Source: Streptomyces sp. NBC_01446 (GTDB lineage: Bacteria > Actinomycetota > Actinomycetes > Streptomycetales > Streptomycetaceae). From it: a stretch of 64,000 nt of DNA. This document shows positions 1 through 8,898 of this stretch, piece by piece. The first letter of the stretch is position 1. Each line of letters opens with the position of its first letter. The stretch is from positions 186,001 to 250,000 of the forward strand of contig NZ_JAPEPO010000002.1 in assembly GCF_026340095.1 (NCBI RefSeq). Direction: 5' to 3'. The notes beneath the pieces were generated by a model. It was not told the DNA's origin. It was given only the letters and a program-made list of their open reading frames with translations, and did not search any database. The position numbers and the translations under genes were made by a program.

Positions 1-183
1 GTCCTGCAGGAGGACCGAGACGTCACGGCCCCCGACCCGGCCCACCACTTCCACGATCAGCGGGGCGATCAGATGCGGTGGCATCTCGTGGGCCCGCTCC
101 AGCAGCACCCCCAGCAGCCGCTCACCGAATCCTTCCGACCGGTCCACCTCACCCTTTTCGGGCTGCGACTCTCCTGCCGTCAC
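1..183 (-). CDS. PP2C/SpoIIE-type phosphatase, N-terminal part only
   Basis: The frame opens with GTG at 183 behind AAAGGCGG and runs off the left edge, giving 61 residues. The segment GERLLGVLLERAHEMPP followed by LIAPLIVEVVGRVGGRDVS is, from memory, the usual opening of Streptomyces PP2C-type serine/threonine phosphatases that act on anti-sigma antagonists. No catalytic residue lies in the visible part, so the family call rests on this N-terminal pattern only. If correct, it is one of three such phosphatases in the window (others near 17.5 and 50 kb). Confidence 0.5.
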   Translation of the reverse strand, partial: MTAGESQPEKGEVDRSEGFGERLLGVLLERAHEMPPHLIAPLIVEVVGRVGGRDVSVLLQD

Positions 184-442
184 AGCCGCACCCGCCTTTG
201 ACGGATCCGCTCGAAGACCCAATCACGTGATCGGTACACACGGGCTCCTGATACGACTGTCAATCCGCACAGCCTGACGCGGCCAACCGGCCCCACGAGC
301 CGATTACGCCAACGGCAGCATGTCACACCAGGTCAGGAGACGTGGCTCTCAATTCCGATGTCCAAACAGCGGCTCCCGATCTCGCTGCCCGAGTGGCTCC
401 GAAACACCCTGTCGAAAACACTCGCCCCAAGGTCGGCGTACC
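184..442. other. Non-coding upstream region
   Basis: Leader of the leftward PP2C gene and flank of the IS701 element. I see no gene; ORFs here lack coding character. The broken gene to the right of the IS may once have continued here, but no matching frame is recognisable. Confidence 0.4.
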
Positions 443-1905
443 GTCACGGCAGCTGTAGTTCTTGATCACGGCTGGTCGTGATGGCGGTGTCGTTGCTGGT
501 GGCAGGCTGTCGCGATGGCTTGGTGGTGGCGGCGCCAGGCGGTCCAGTACAGGACGTGATCGCGATCGCGGACTGGTGGGGGCAGTGTGAGGGCCCGCAG
601 GAGACGGATGAGTTCGGGGCAGGTCAGCGGGACAAGCTCGGGCCGCTCCTCGGTGGCCTCGTGGACGGTGGCGGCCGTAAGGGCGAGGACAGCGGCGGCG
701 ATCAGGGAGAACAGTGACCAGCGCATCCAGGAGTTCCAGCAGGTCACTTGACCCTGGTCGAGTCCGGTGAAGCCCTTGGCGAGTTGGAAGGTCTCCTCGA
801 TCCGCCACCTGCGGGAGATCACTTCCACGAGCGTGCCGAGCGAGACGTCACCGGGAGCCCAGCAGCGGAAGTAGGACACCTCGCCGGTGTAGCGGTGCCG
901 ACGCGCGACCAGAACGCTCGTCCCCGCCCGGTTCTCGTTCTCGTCGGGAGCGTCGTCGTGGCGGACGTCGAGCCAGGCCCAGTCGTACTCGCGGGTGCCC
1001 TTGGTGCCGTGTCCGGTCTGCCGGCGCATCCACTGTCCGGGCCGCACCTTGTTGATCAGTTTGCGGGCCTCCCACCGGCGGCCCGCTCCGTCGGTGACCT
1101 GGCACGTGGCGGCGATGCCAACCGTGTAGCCGATCCCCAACGACCGCACACCCCGGCGCAGTTCGCGCCCGCAGTACACCTCGTCGCCCGCGAACCAGCG
1201 TGCCTCGATCCCCGTGGCGAGTGCGTCGGTGACCATGGCCAGCGCCTGCTGCGGTTTCGTCGCGAACACGATCTCCTCCGGCACCCCGGTCACCTCGCGG
1301 CGTTCCTCGTCCGCGGCCCAGTCCGCCGGGAGATACAGGGCCCGATCGATGATCACCTTCACTGTCGCCGTGACCGCCGCCAGATGCACCGCCACCTGAC
1401 ACAGACCGACACCGCCGATCGCACCCGAGTACTGCCGCCCCGCCCCCACGCAGTCCGTGGAGGACTTTGCATCGCCCGTCTCGTCCACCACCAACATCAC
1501 GTCCTGCCCGGCGAGTTCATCGGCCACCAGGCGGGCGATCTCTGCCCGGGCCCGTTCGTGGTCAAAGCGGGCGCGTGACAGCAGATGCTGCAGCCGGTGC
1601 GGGCCCGGGTGCCCCAGCGCCTGCCCGAGCGTCCAGCAGCTGCGCGTGTCCACCTCCAGCAGCAGCCCCACGACCAACTCCGCCGCCGTCGCCCGCGCCT
1701 CACGCCGCGCGAAGCAGCCCGCGACCGCCCCCATGGCCCTCCCGAACGTCTCGCTCCACACCTGCTCGGCTATCGTGGCTTCCACGGCCACCGCGTCCTG
1801 ATACGTCGTCACAAACGTTCATGATCGCGGTGGCCGTACTCATGTCCTCACCCGCCCCTGCGAGGCACTGACCAGCACAGACGCCGGAACTACAGCTGCC
1901 GTGAC
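443..1905 (-). mobile_element. IS701-family insertion sequence
   Basis: Perfect 19-bp inverted repeats, GTCACGGCAGCTGTAGTTC at 443-461 and its complement at 1887-1905, bracket one transposase gene, giving an element of about 1.46 kb. The repeats may extend a base or two further, and I could not identify a target duplication with certainty. The element lies in the 3' part of a leftward gene, whose reading frame now ends at a TAG inside the right repeat. Confidence 0.85.
466..1812 (-). CDS. IS701-family DDE transposase
   Basis: 448 residues, full length for the family. The DDE acids are probably the Asp of VDETGD (about residue 110), the Asp of FAGDEVYCG (about 210) and the Glu of RRWRIEETFQ (about 336), the last being the usual Y/W-x-x-E position of IS4-like transposases. 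The His/Arg-rich C-terminus is common in Streptomyces copies. It fills the element between the inverted repeats and has no frameshift, so the copy may be active. Its ATG at 1812 lies about 75 bp inside the right repeat. Confidence 0.9.
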   Translation of the reverse strand: MTTYQDAVAVEATIAEQVWSETFGRAMGAVAGCFARREARATAAELVVGLLLEVDTRSCWTLGQALGHPGPHRLQHLLSRARFDHERARAEIARLVADELAGQDVMLVVDETGDAKSSTDCVGAGRQYSGAIGGVGLCQVAVHLAAVTATVKVIIDRALYLPADWAADEERREVTGVPEEIVFATKPQQALAMVTDALATGIEARWFAGDEVYCGRELRRGVRSLGIGYTVGIAATCQVTDGAGRRWEARKLINKVRPGQWMRRQTGHGTKGTREYDWAWLDVRHDDAPDENENRAGTSVLVARRHRYTGEVSYFRCWAPGDVSLGTLVEVISRRWRIEETFQLAKGFTGLDQGQVTCWNSWMRWSLFSLIAAAVLALTAATVHEATEERPELVPLTCPELIRLLRALTLPPPVRDRDHVLYWTAWRRHHQAIATACHQQRHRHHDQP

Positions 1906-2465
1906 AGTGCCGGCCTGGCTCCATCCCAGAGCCCGAAGGGGCCGGGAACGGTGGCGGCGAACTCGGCGACCGTGTCCGGATCCTGCTCGAAAGCCTCCAG
2001 GAGCCGCACGATCCGCCGCGCGGATGCGATCGCCTGCCCCGCCTTCTCGCTCGTCTTTACCGCGCCCGCCCCGGAGGCGCGGCCGCCGGCCGGCGGACCT
2101 GAGGGCTTCGTGCCGGCGCCCCGGGCTCCGGGGCGCCCGATGGGCGGGCAGATCAGCCGCCACTGGCCGCCCTTGCGGACCACTGTGCTGCCGTCCACGA
2201 GCTCCTTGCCGCGGCGCTCCAGGTCGTACGGGCAGCGCGGGCCGTGGTCCTTGCCGGGGTTCTTGACGTAGTGCGACGACTTGGAGTCCGGGTCATCGGC
2301 GTTGCCGTGCCGGACGTGGACGTCGACGCCGCACTCGAAGCGCTTGAGCGGTTCCACGTACGGCGGGTGCGGCTTGACGTCGATCGCGTCGCGGCCGAAC
2401 TTCTCCCCGCGGTCGTCCGTAACGAACGGGATCCGCACGCCCCGCTTCTTCTTCGGCTTCGCCAC
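1890..2465 (-). pseudogene. Hypothetical gene truncated by IS701
   Basis: Starts at ATG 2465 with a basic MAKPKKKRGVRIPF stretch and reads 191 residues. The last codons (SRQL and stop) come from the IS701 inverted repeat, so the native C-terminus is lost. The middle holds CGVDVHVRHGNADDPDSKSS and a DLERRGKELVDGSTVVRKGG segment; the C-terminal third is Ala/Gly-rich, then helical (ARRIVRLLEAFEQDPDTVAEFAA). I do not recognise the family. Small basic proteins of this kind are often encoded on Streptomyces plasmids and integrative elements, but that is only context. Confidence 0.55.
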
Positions 2466-2577
2466 ACCGCACCTCCCCCTACAGTCGTCTCCACGATCTT
2501 GCCGTGGTCACAGGGCCACAAGAAGGCCCCGTGGTCACGGCGGACCCGCTCCCCACGGTCCGCCGTGCGGCCGACCG

Positions 2578-3039
2578 TCACAGGCGGCTGCTGGCCAGTT
2601 CAGGGAGCTCGGCCAGGGCAGCGGGCAGGGCGTCGATGCCTTGCTGCGCGAACCAGCCGCGGCACCAGCGCAGGACGCCGGCGCGGCTGAGGCGCCACCG
2701 ACCGCAGCACTGGACCAGCACGTCGGAGGCGAAGTCGACGCTCAAGGCCTGCAGCACGGGGTCAAGGGGCCAGCCTTCAAAACCGGAGTCCCAGGGGTCG
2801 CCAAGGTCCAGGGCATCAGCGAGGATCGCGTCGGCTGCCCGGGCGGGGCCCGAACCGCTGTAGCCCAGTTGAACCCGCCCAGCGCCTCGGCATCCTTCGG
2901 AGTGAGCTCGTACAGCACGAGCCCGTCCACCTGCCGCTCGGTGGGCCCCAACTTCGTCTTCTCCACCAGGATGCGGCACTGCCCCGTCGTCGTCATGGGT
3001 GGGCTGCACACCGTGGTAGGTGCGGTTCGGCTCTGTCAT
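2578..3039 (-). pseudogene. Hypothetical gene, apparently frameshifted
   Basis: ATG 3039 follows AAGGAG and opens MTEPNRTYHGVQPTHDDD. The best protein-like sequence then moves to another frame (GQCRILVEKTKLGPTERQVDG to LGGFNWATA, about 2990-2870) and returns to the first frame for ADAILADALDLGDPWDSG to the stop at 2578. Two compensating frameshifts, or one plus an internal start at ATG 2997 (MTTTGQCRILVEK), would explain this. Function unknown. The last 50 residues (RWRLSRAGVLRWCRGWF) look like a small folded domain with conserved Trp. Sequencing error cannot be excluded. Confidence 0.4.
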
Positions 3040-3061
3040 GATCTCCTTCCCACTGGACGGT

Positions 3062-3676
3062 TCAGGCGTGCTGCCATGCACGGACGAACTCCTGCTGGTC
3101 CTCCCACGTTCGCCGGCCGCGGTAGGCGTGCAGGACCTGCCAGGCCGCGCTCTCAACGTCGCGCAGCCACAATTCGCCGATGTAGTCGGACTTGTAGCCG
3201 CCGAGGTGCTCGGTGCCGATGGCTTGGCCGATCACCTCGGCGGCCGCCGACCGCTGCTCGGTGCTCATCTCCGCGATCACATGCAGGAGCTGATCGGCCA
3301 GGGCGGTGCCGTCGCCGTCCACGGCGCGCAGCAGCTGACCGCGCAGGTTGCCGGGCAGCAGGACCGGATCGTCCGCCGCTTGCCACAGCTCGAACCAGAA
3401 GTCGCGCGGTTCATCACTGGGCACCGGAAGACTCGCCATCAACGAGATGAGCCGGGCTGTGCCGGCGTAGGAGTCCGCATGCGCCACGGCCAGCAGCGCC
3501 ACGTCGGCGACCTGCTCCGTACTGAGTCGGGTGGCCTCCAGCTCCGGCGTCATGTTCATCCGGCTTTCGAGGAACTGCGCGAACGAGTCCGGTTGGTACA
3601 CGCGAGGAACCAGCAACGACTCCACCCTCCAGTTCAGACAGCTGACAGGGCCGATCGTTCCAGGAACGATCACCAT
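3062..3676 (-). CDS. Hypothetical protein
   Basis: Up to 204 residues; the start is uncertain, since the first 40 residues look less conserved than the part after MNMTPELEATRLSTEQVADV, so ATG 3556 may be the true start. The protein is acidic and helical with several Trp residues (DFWFELWQAADDP, GELWLRDVESAAWQVL, RRTWEDQQEFVRAWQHA). It ends 23 bp before the frameshifted gene on the same strand and probably shares its transcript. No recognised domain, signal peptide or membrane segment. Confidence 0.5.
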   Translation of the reverse strand: MVIVPGTIGPVSCLNWRVESLLVPRVYQPDSFAQFLESRMNMTPELEATRLSTEQVADVALLAVAHADSYAGTARLISLMASLPVPSDEPRDFWFELWQAADDPVLLPGNLRGQLLRAVDGDGTALADQLLHVIAEMSTEQRSAAAEVIGQAIGTEHLGGYKSDYIGELWLRDVESAAWQVLHAYRGRRTWEDQQEFVRAWQHA

Positions 3677-3751
3677 CTCGCCGTGCTCTCAAGCGAGTTG
3701 GCTCGATCTCGATCCGGCGCCTGCATGTCGCCAGCATCTTGAAGTTGACGT

Positions 3752-5476
3752 TCAGGGGAGCCGGGGAACTGGGTTCCTGGGCGAGCAGAAACGCAACGGC
3801 GCCGAGGATGAGCTCGGCCGTCGAGCTGCGCCTAGAAGACTGCTGAAAATCTTGTTGTTGGGGCTGTCCGGCTGTGGGCCGGGTGGCCCTTTCCGCCATG
3901 CGGTGGCGGGGGTGAGGTGCCAGGTGGTGTTGGTGCGGGTGAGTCCGAGGTTGATGAGTCGGCGGAGGTTGAGAGCGGCGGCGCGGTGGTGGAGCCAGAT
4001 GTTGTTGGCGATGACGCCTCGGTAGGGAACCCGGCGGTTGCCCTTGGCGACGAGCCAGGCGATGGCGCGTTCGACGGGTGGCCGCCATCGGCGGTATTCG
4101 TCCTGCCATCCGGCGTCGGTGGCGGCCTGGTGGCGGGCGGCGGCCAGCAGTTCGTACTGCGGGTGGACGTTGAGGGTGCGTCCGGTCTTGGAGGTGGTGC
4201 AGCGCTCTCGCAGGGGGCAGCTGGTGCATGCGCGCTTGAACTGGGCGGTGCGGGCGCCGTCGGCTTTGGTCTGGCCGAGGTTGGCGGTGTGTCCGGCCGG
4301 GCAGGTTGCGGTGCCCGCGGCCTGGTCGATGTGGAAGTCGTCGATGGTGAACCCGCCGGGGACGGCCTGCCGCAGCGGTGGCGGTTTGATCACCAGGGTG
4401 TGGCCGTCGGCCTGCAGTTGTGCGCGCAGGTCGCCGGTGCCGTAGGCAGAGTCGCCGAGCACGGTTAACTCGCCGTCCTCGTCGGCCAGCAGATCGCCGG
4501 CCACGGCGGCCTCGTGATTGCCGGGACCGTAGCCGCTGGTCAGGGCGACAGCGGTGAACAGGCCGCTCTCCGGCTCGAAGGACGCATGCCCTTTGAAGCC
4601 GTCCTGGTGACGGGTGCGGTTCTTGTGGATGTGGCGTGCGTCCGCATCGACGGTGGACACGGTCCGGTCCGCCACCGTGCGCTTCGCGACGCGCCAGCGC
4701 CCGTCGCGCCCGTCGGAGTCCTCGGCCGGCTCCACATCCTGGCCCGCGACCAGGGCCAGCAGGCCGACCGCGTTCGCCCCCTTCTCGCCCAGGTTCTGCT
4801 CGGGCAGGTGCCCGAGCAGGTTGACCGCGTCGGTGACCAGCGCATCGACCAGCGCGGCGCGGGCAGCCTCGTCGTCCCAGGCGATCCTCGGCTTGCCCGG
4901 GTCGGTGTAGTCGTGCGCGTGGCACCACCGCGCCGCGGTCTCCCCGGCCCCGGGGACCTCGCGGATCACCCGGCGGATCGCGGAGATGATCTGGGTGACG
5001 GTGTCCTGGGTGGCCACCGCGTCGTCCAGCACGGTGGAATCCAGCGCCCGCCGCTGCCTGCCCTTGAGCACCCCGGTCGCGGCCACGACCTCTTTGACCT
5101 TGGTGAAGACCCGCACCGGATCGGCCGAGCGACGCAAACGGCGCCGGAAGTACGTCAGCAGCGAGGGATCGAAAGCGGTGTCGTACAGCCCGAGCCCGCA
5201 GGCCGCCTTCCAGCGCAGGTCACACCGCAGTTCCTGGACCGTCTCGAAGTCCGACAGCCCGTGCAGGCTCTGCAGCACCACCGTCGCGGCCAGGACCTGC
5301 GGCGGCAGACTCGGACGGCCGTTGGACGACGGATACATGTCCGAGAACATCCCCGGCGGGAACAGCACCTCGCGATGTTCGGCCAGGAACGCGAACACAC
5401 TGCCAGCCGGGATCAACTCCCGGCAGGTCTCCCACACATCCGGCCCGACCATCTCCCCGCCCCATTCCCCCTGCAT
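3752..5476 (-). CDS. IS1182-family transposase, copy 1
   Basis: 574 residues starting at ATG 5476. It has the N-terminal SDMYPSSNGRPSLPPQVLAA block, the central LDSTVLDDAVATQDTV Asp region, LGDSAYGTG, a four-Cys-like CTSCPLRERC cluster and RWRPPVERAIAWLV near the end, all typical of IS1182. Compared with the second copy (45640-47220), which stops after WHLTPVNT, this one has lost its stop codon: it reads through the inverted repeat at 3836-3852 and about 84 bp into flanking DNA. The extra C-terminal tail is therefore not native. Confidence 0.88.
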   Translation of the reverse strand: MQGEWGGEMVGPDVWETCRELIPAGSVFAFLAEHREVLFPPGMFSDMYPSSNGRPSLPPQVLAATVVLQSLHGLSDFETVQELRCDLRWKAACGLGLYDTAFDPSLLTYFRRRLRRSADPVRVFTKVKEVVAATGVLKGRQRRALDSTVLDDAVATQDTVTQIISAIRRVIREVPGAGETAARWCHAHDYTDPGKPRIAWDDEAARAALVDALVTDAVNLLGHLPEQNLGEKGANAVGLLALVAGQDVEPAEDSDGRDGRWRVAKRTVADRTVSTVDADARHIHKNRTRHQDGFKGHASFEPESGLFTAVALTSGYGPGNHEAAVAGDLLADEDGELTVLGDSAYGTGDLRAQLQADGHTLVIKPPPLRQAVPGGFTIDDFHIDQAAGTATCPAGHTANLGQTKADGARTAQFKRACTSCPLRERCTTSKTGRTLNVHPQYELLAAARHQAATDAGWQDEYRRWRPPVERAIAWLVAKGNRRVPYRGVIANNIWLHHRAAALNLRRLINLGLTRTNTTWHLTPATAWRKGPPGPQPDSPNNKIFSSLLGAARRPSSSSAPLRFCSPRNPVPRLP

Positions 5477-5538
5477 GCATACAAGACTGGCCCCAACTCC
5501 ACCGAGCCGGAGCCAGAACCGAGATTTTCAGCAGTCTT
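3836..5538 (-). mobile_element. IS1182-family insertion sequence, copy 1
   Basis: 17-bp perfect inverted repeats, AAGACTGCTGAAAATCT at 3836-3852 and its complement at 5522-5538, flanked on both sides by CTAG (3832-3835 and 5539-5542), the palindromic 4-bp target duplication usual for IS1182. The restored target is CGCCTAGGCG, a 10-bp palindrome. The TAG inside the right duplication is the stop codon of the leftward gene at 5539-6342, so insertion did not cut that gene. Confidence 0.9.
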
Positions 5539-6342
5539 CTAGGCGATCTCCTGCTCGATCAAGGAAACTACGTGCCCGGGATGGGCGCGCGCGTCACCGG
5601 CGTCCAGCTCGATCCAGTTCCCCAGAATGCCGCTGCCGTCAACATCGGCGCGTCGCCACAGGTTCCAGGAGCTGTCACCCCGCTGGAACTCCCAAGCTGA
5701 TCCCGTGCTGTCCGTGATCCGGACGACGCAGCCACAACCGAAGCCGTCGCCGTAGTTCTCGCGCAGTTCCGCCTCGTCGTGAACATGGTGTTCGGTGATC
5801 AGCGTTGCTTGTTCCCCGAGCAGGTCTGCCACCGCGATGATGGTCTCGTGGGCGTCCTTTGGCTGTCGTCCCAGATACGGAGTCTCAGCCAGGATGCGCA
5901 CCGCCGTCTCCGCATCACACGTGGCGGCACGTGCCTCCTCGCCGGCACATCCCATCGACATTTCGGCGTTGTTGAGGTTCGGCGTCTCAGAGTCGTTGAA
6001 CTCCGGCAGGACGACGTCGTGACGCGCGTCCATGACATGCAGATACCCGGCCAGGTTCTCCAACGCTGATCCGGCCGCGTCGATCTGCGCATACAAGGCC
6101 GACGACAGCGGCCTGCTGCGGGGTGTACAGCGCCCACTCCAGGCCAAGGCCCGCAGCGGTGGACTCTGCCGACTTGGCCCCGGCAATCGCGAGCGCAATG
6201 ATTTCGTCGGGATCGTCCGGTCCCCCCAGTCGGTGACCAGATCGAGCCCGCCGCACACATCACCGATCAAGCGTCGGCTGCCCTGGGCGTCCACTTCTGC
6301 AACTCGCCGCCACAGCTCCACCCAGTCGTGCGAGTCAGCCAT
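5539..6342 (-). pseudogene. Hypothetical gene with two compensating frameshifts
   Basis: ATG 6342 opens MADSHDWVELWRRVAEVDAQ. Between a run of six C (6222-6227) and about 6105 the coding signal is in another frame (DPDEIIALAIAGAKSAEST, then LGLEWALYTPQQA); afterwards it returns for SALYAQIDAAGSALENLAGY and continues to the stop at 5539. The intact product would be about 265 residues with acidic Asp/Glu-rich stretches, a Cys-rich segment (DGFGCGCVVRI) and GDSSWNLWRRADVDGSG. I do not know the family. The stop is the TAG inside the IS1182 target CTAG. The homopolymer makes a sequencing slip possible. Confidence 0.5.
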
Positions 6343-6384
6343 ACGTCTCCTCCGATTGCTGCGAGCTAATCCGGTAGGGATCAC

Positions 6385-6966
6385 GCAGGATTCTTGCGCG
6401 TTTGTGAAGATAGAGGCGATTCACGAAGGTCACGCGGTCAACCAGCCCTCCTAACGAGGGAGTTGCTGGTCCACATCGGTGATGGTGTGAACAGCGGTGA
6501 AGCCCGCGGCGTACAGCACGGCCTTGGTGGCCGCCACGGCCAGGCCGTGCTGCCAGACGAGGACGGCCTGCGGCACGCGCCGGCTCGGCGCCCGTCGTGC
6601 TCGCCGCACGTGCGGCTCAACATTTGTGGAGTTCCCTGTCGGACGCCGACTGCGCAACCTGACACCATTCTCACCGGCCGCAGGGAGGCTCCGGCTCTCG
6701 CTCCCCTGTCTACATAGCCCTGGAGGCGGAGGCATACCACCGAATCGGCCTCGTCCTGGACCAGATCCCGGCTCGCTCACCAAAGCACCCGGAGGCGGAG
6801 AAGCCGCCGGACGCTCACCTGTCGCCCGAGGCAGACAGGGCCTCAAACGCTCCGGAATGACGTGCACTTCTCGGGCTCCACGATGGGTAGGATCACGCCG
6901 CACGTGGAGCGGGCGGTTTCGTGACGCGCCGCGCACGGCACAGACCGAACATCGGGGGCGCATGGC
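6385..6966. other. Mostly non-coding; possible gene relic
   Basis: No intact gene. On the minus strand a frame ending at the TAG at 6451-6453 reads AVLVWQHGLAVAATKAVLYA and TAVHTITDVDQQLPR, which looks like the C-terminus of a protein I cannot name. Just beside it lies CCCTCCTAACGAGGGAG (6446-6462), which recurs with one change at 38682-38698. The last 100 bp are the leader of the membrane protein gene. Confidence 0.35.
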
Positions 6967-7968
6967 ATGAGTGGCAATGGTTACTGGGATCCGACGGGCG
7001 GACCCGGCCCTGGTGGACAGCCGGGCCCCGTTCCCGGCAATCAGCCCTACCCCGGGGCCGGAGGTCCCGGCGTGGGGCCTTACCCGCCGCAGCCCGCGCC
7101 CGTGCCGCCGCAGGGGTACCCTGGGCATCCGCAGGGCTGGGGCCCGTACCCGCCACAGCCGCCGCACGGCGGTGGCCCGCAGCCGCCGTACCCACGCCCG
7201 CCCCGGCCCCCGCTGACGCGCAGGCAACGGATCCTCAAGTGCGTCTACAACCCGTTCTACGCCGCCCAGCGGGCCTTCCGCCCTTCGCGCCCGGACGTCG
7301 TCGAGGACCTGACGATGGGCAAGATCCAGATGTGGCGGACCGGGCTCGGCATCGCCGCCTGGCTCGTGCTGGTCATGTCGTACCAGCCGGTCGACACCGC
7401 CAAGGGCGTCGAGACCGTCGCGGGCGACAAGTTCGACCAGAGCTGGACCAGCACACTCTTCCTGGTGTGTGCCTTCCCGTTCGTGATCGTCCTGTTCGCG
7501 TTCGCCGCGCAGGGTGCGCTGCGCAGGCTCTACCTGCGTCGGTCCCTGAAGTCTTTCGGAGCGGTGGCGGCTCTGATGGGGTCCATGGCCACGTTCCCCC
7601 TCGCCGTCGCGCCCGACCCGGCGACCGCCGGCTTTCGTGACGCCATCGGGACCCCCGGCATGGTCGTTCTCATCACCCTGTGCGCGTGGTCGGTGGGCTT
7701 CGCCCTGTACGGGATCGCGCTCTGCCTCATGCACGTGTTCCGCACCGCCGACATCCACGAGGTGCTGCCGCCGATCCTCGCCACCTTGCTGGTGTGGGTG
7801 ATGGCCGCCCTCGACGTGATCAGCAACGCGAACGCCGAGGTTCCCGTCGTTGCCCGGATCGTGTTCCTGCTCGGCGCCCCGGTGTCAGTGACGGTGTTGT
7901 CGTGCTGGGAGCTGTACCGGCTGCGGAAGTACCACAACCTGACGGTGCGACAGGCCCTCGGCCGCTAG
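6967..7968 (+). CDS. Integral membrane protein with Pro/Gly-rich N-terminus
   Basis: 333 residues. Residues 1-80 are a low-complexity Pro/Gly/Gln segment (repeats of PYPPQP and QGWGPYPPQPP), presumably cytoplasmic and disordered. From about residue 125 there are five or six hydrophobic segments (GIAAWLVLVMSYQP, LFLVCAFPFVIVLFAFAAQG, VALLGS-like and MVVLITLCAWSVGFALYGIA among them), ending in a charged tail. Such proline-rich-headed membrane proteins are common in Streptomyces with no assigned role. ATG 6967 is preceded by a purine-rich GGGGGCGC. Confidence 0.6.
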   Translation: MSGNGYWDPTGGPGPGGQPGPVPGNQPYPGAGGPGVGPYPPQPAPVPPQGYPGHPQGWGPYPPQPPHGGGPQPPYPRPPRPPLTRRQRILKCVYNPFYAAQRAFRPSRPDVVEDLTMGKIQMWRTGLGIAAWLVLVMSYQPVDTAKGVETVAGDKFDQSWTSTLFLVCAFPFVIVLFAFAAQGALRRLYLRRSLKSFGAVAALMGSMATFPLAVAPDPATAGFRDAIGTPGMVVLITLCAWSVGFALYGIALCLMHVFRTADIHEVLPPILATLLVWVMAALDVISNANAEVPVVARIVFLLGAPVSVTVLSCWELYRLRKYHNLTVRQALGR

Positions 7969-8010
7969 GTCATCTCCGCGTCGCTTACGCCGTCCTCCCC
8001 AACAACCGGG

Positions 8011-8044
8011 GAACGGTCACGGGAGACGGTGTTCCCGACCGTTC
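8011..8044. terminator. Hairpin between convergent genes
   Basis: GAACGGTC (8011-8018) and GACCGTTC (8037-8044) form an 8-bp stem. It lies 45 bp after the membrane-protein stop and about 155 bp before the stop of the convergent nucleotidyltransferase gene, a fitting place for a bidirectional terminator. Confidence 0.4.
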
Positions 8045-8199
8045 GGCACGGGCCCGGCGAAGGGCGGCGGCCTCGGTCGCCGCGCCAAGGCGGTGACCCG
8101 ATCTGGACGGAGGCGAGGAAGCTGCCGCCGTGACCAACTCCTGCCGCCTGCCGCCTGCCGGGTCGTGTGCCCTGTCTTGGTGAGCCGTGCCCGGCCGGC

Positions 8200-8898
8200 T
8201 CATCGGATGGCGTACCCGTCCCACAGCGGGCCACCGGCTCGGTCCAGCGCCTGTGTCACGGCCGCGGCGAAGACGCTTGTGTCTCCGGCGAAGGCCTGCA
8301 CGGCGGCCTCGGTCAACGCGCGGTGCAGCCCGGGGTCGGCCGCAGCCAGCCGCCGTGACAGCCACTTGCCTCCGCCGAGCCAGTGCCCGCCGACGAGCAG
8401 GACCAGCTCCGACGCGCGCTGCAGCATGTGCGCGACCAAGTGCACCTGTTCGGCGGGGTCCGCGCAGCCACGCAGGTCCTCGAGGAGGTCGGTCAGGATG
8501 TACCGCTGGTAGTCCCGCTCACGGTCCGAGAGCGGTGGCGGGCCCGCAGCCCAACGCTTTCGCGCCTCGGCCTGGAGCGAAGCGCCCAGCCCGTCCCTGT
8601 CCAGCAGGAGCATGCCGTCCGAACACATGCCGAGCAACGGCGAACTCCGCTTCGCGGTCTCCTCGTCGGCGAATCGGTGCCAGACGGCCTGGGTCTGCAC
8701 GAACAGCTCCACGGGCCAGCCGCGATACACCAGGTTCTCCCGGCTGGGGGCGGGCGGCCCGTCCAGGAGGACCACGATGTCCAGATCGGAGGTGGGCGTC
8801 CGGCGGTCGGTCAGCACGCTGCCGGCCAGGAAGGCTGCCCGGGCGGCGGGAAACCGATCCCGTATCAGTTCGCGAGCGGTGAGCACGGGGTCGTCCAT
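8200..8898 (-). CDS. Nucleotidyltransferase-fold protein
   Basis: 232 residues from ATG 8898. Residues 25-45 carry the polymerase-beta nucleotidyltransferase signature: Gly-Ser (LAGSVLTDRRTP) then SDLDIVVLL, where the two Asp would bind the metal. The C-terminal half is helical (YILTDLLEDLRGCADPAEQ), as in kanamycin-nucleotidyltransferase-like or MNT-type proteins. The substrate is unknown: drug, protein AMPylation and tRNA have all been shown for relatives. It has its own promoter region and no obvious HEPN partner next door, so I do not call a toxin-antitoxin pair. Confidence 0.7.
   Translation of the reverse strand: MDDPVLTARELIRDRFPAARAAFLAGSVLTDRRTPTSDLDIVVLLDGPPAPSRENLVYRGWPVELFVQTQAVWHRFADEETAKRSSPLLGMCSDGMLLLDRDGLGASLQAEARKRWAAGPPPLSDRERDYQRYILTDLLEDLRGCADPAEQVHLVAHMLQRASELVLLVGGHWLGGGKWLSRRLAAADPGLHRALTEAAVQAFAGDTSVFAAAVTQALDRAGGPLWDGYAIR

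Noticed and set aside
748..1578. Plus-strand ORF of 276 residues
   Set aside because: Antisense shadow of the IS701 transposase; composition is that of the reverse strand of a high-GC gene.
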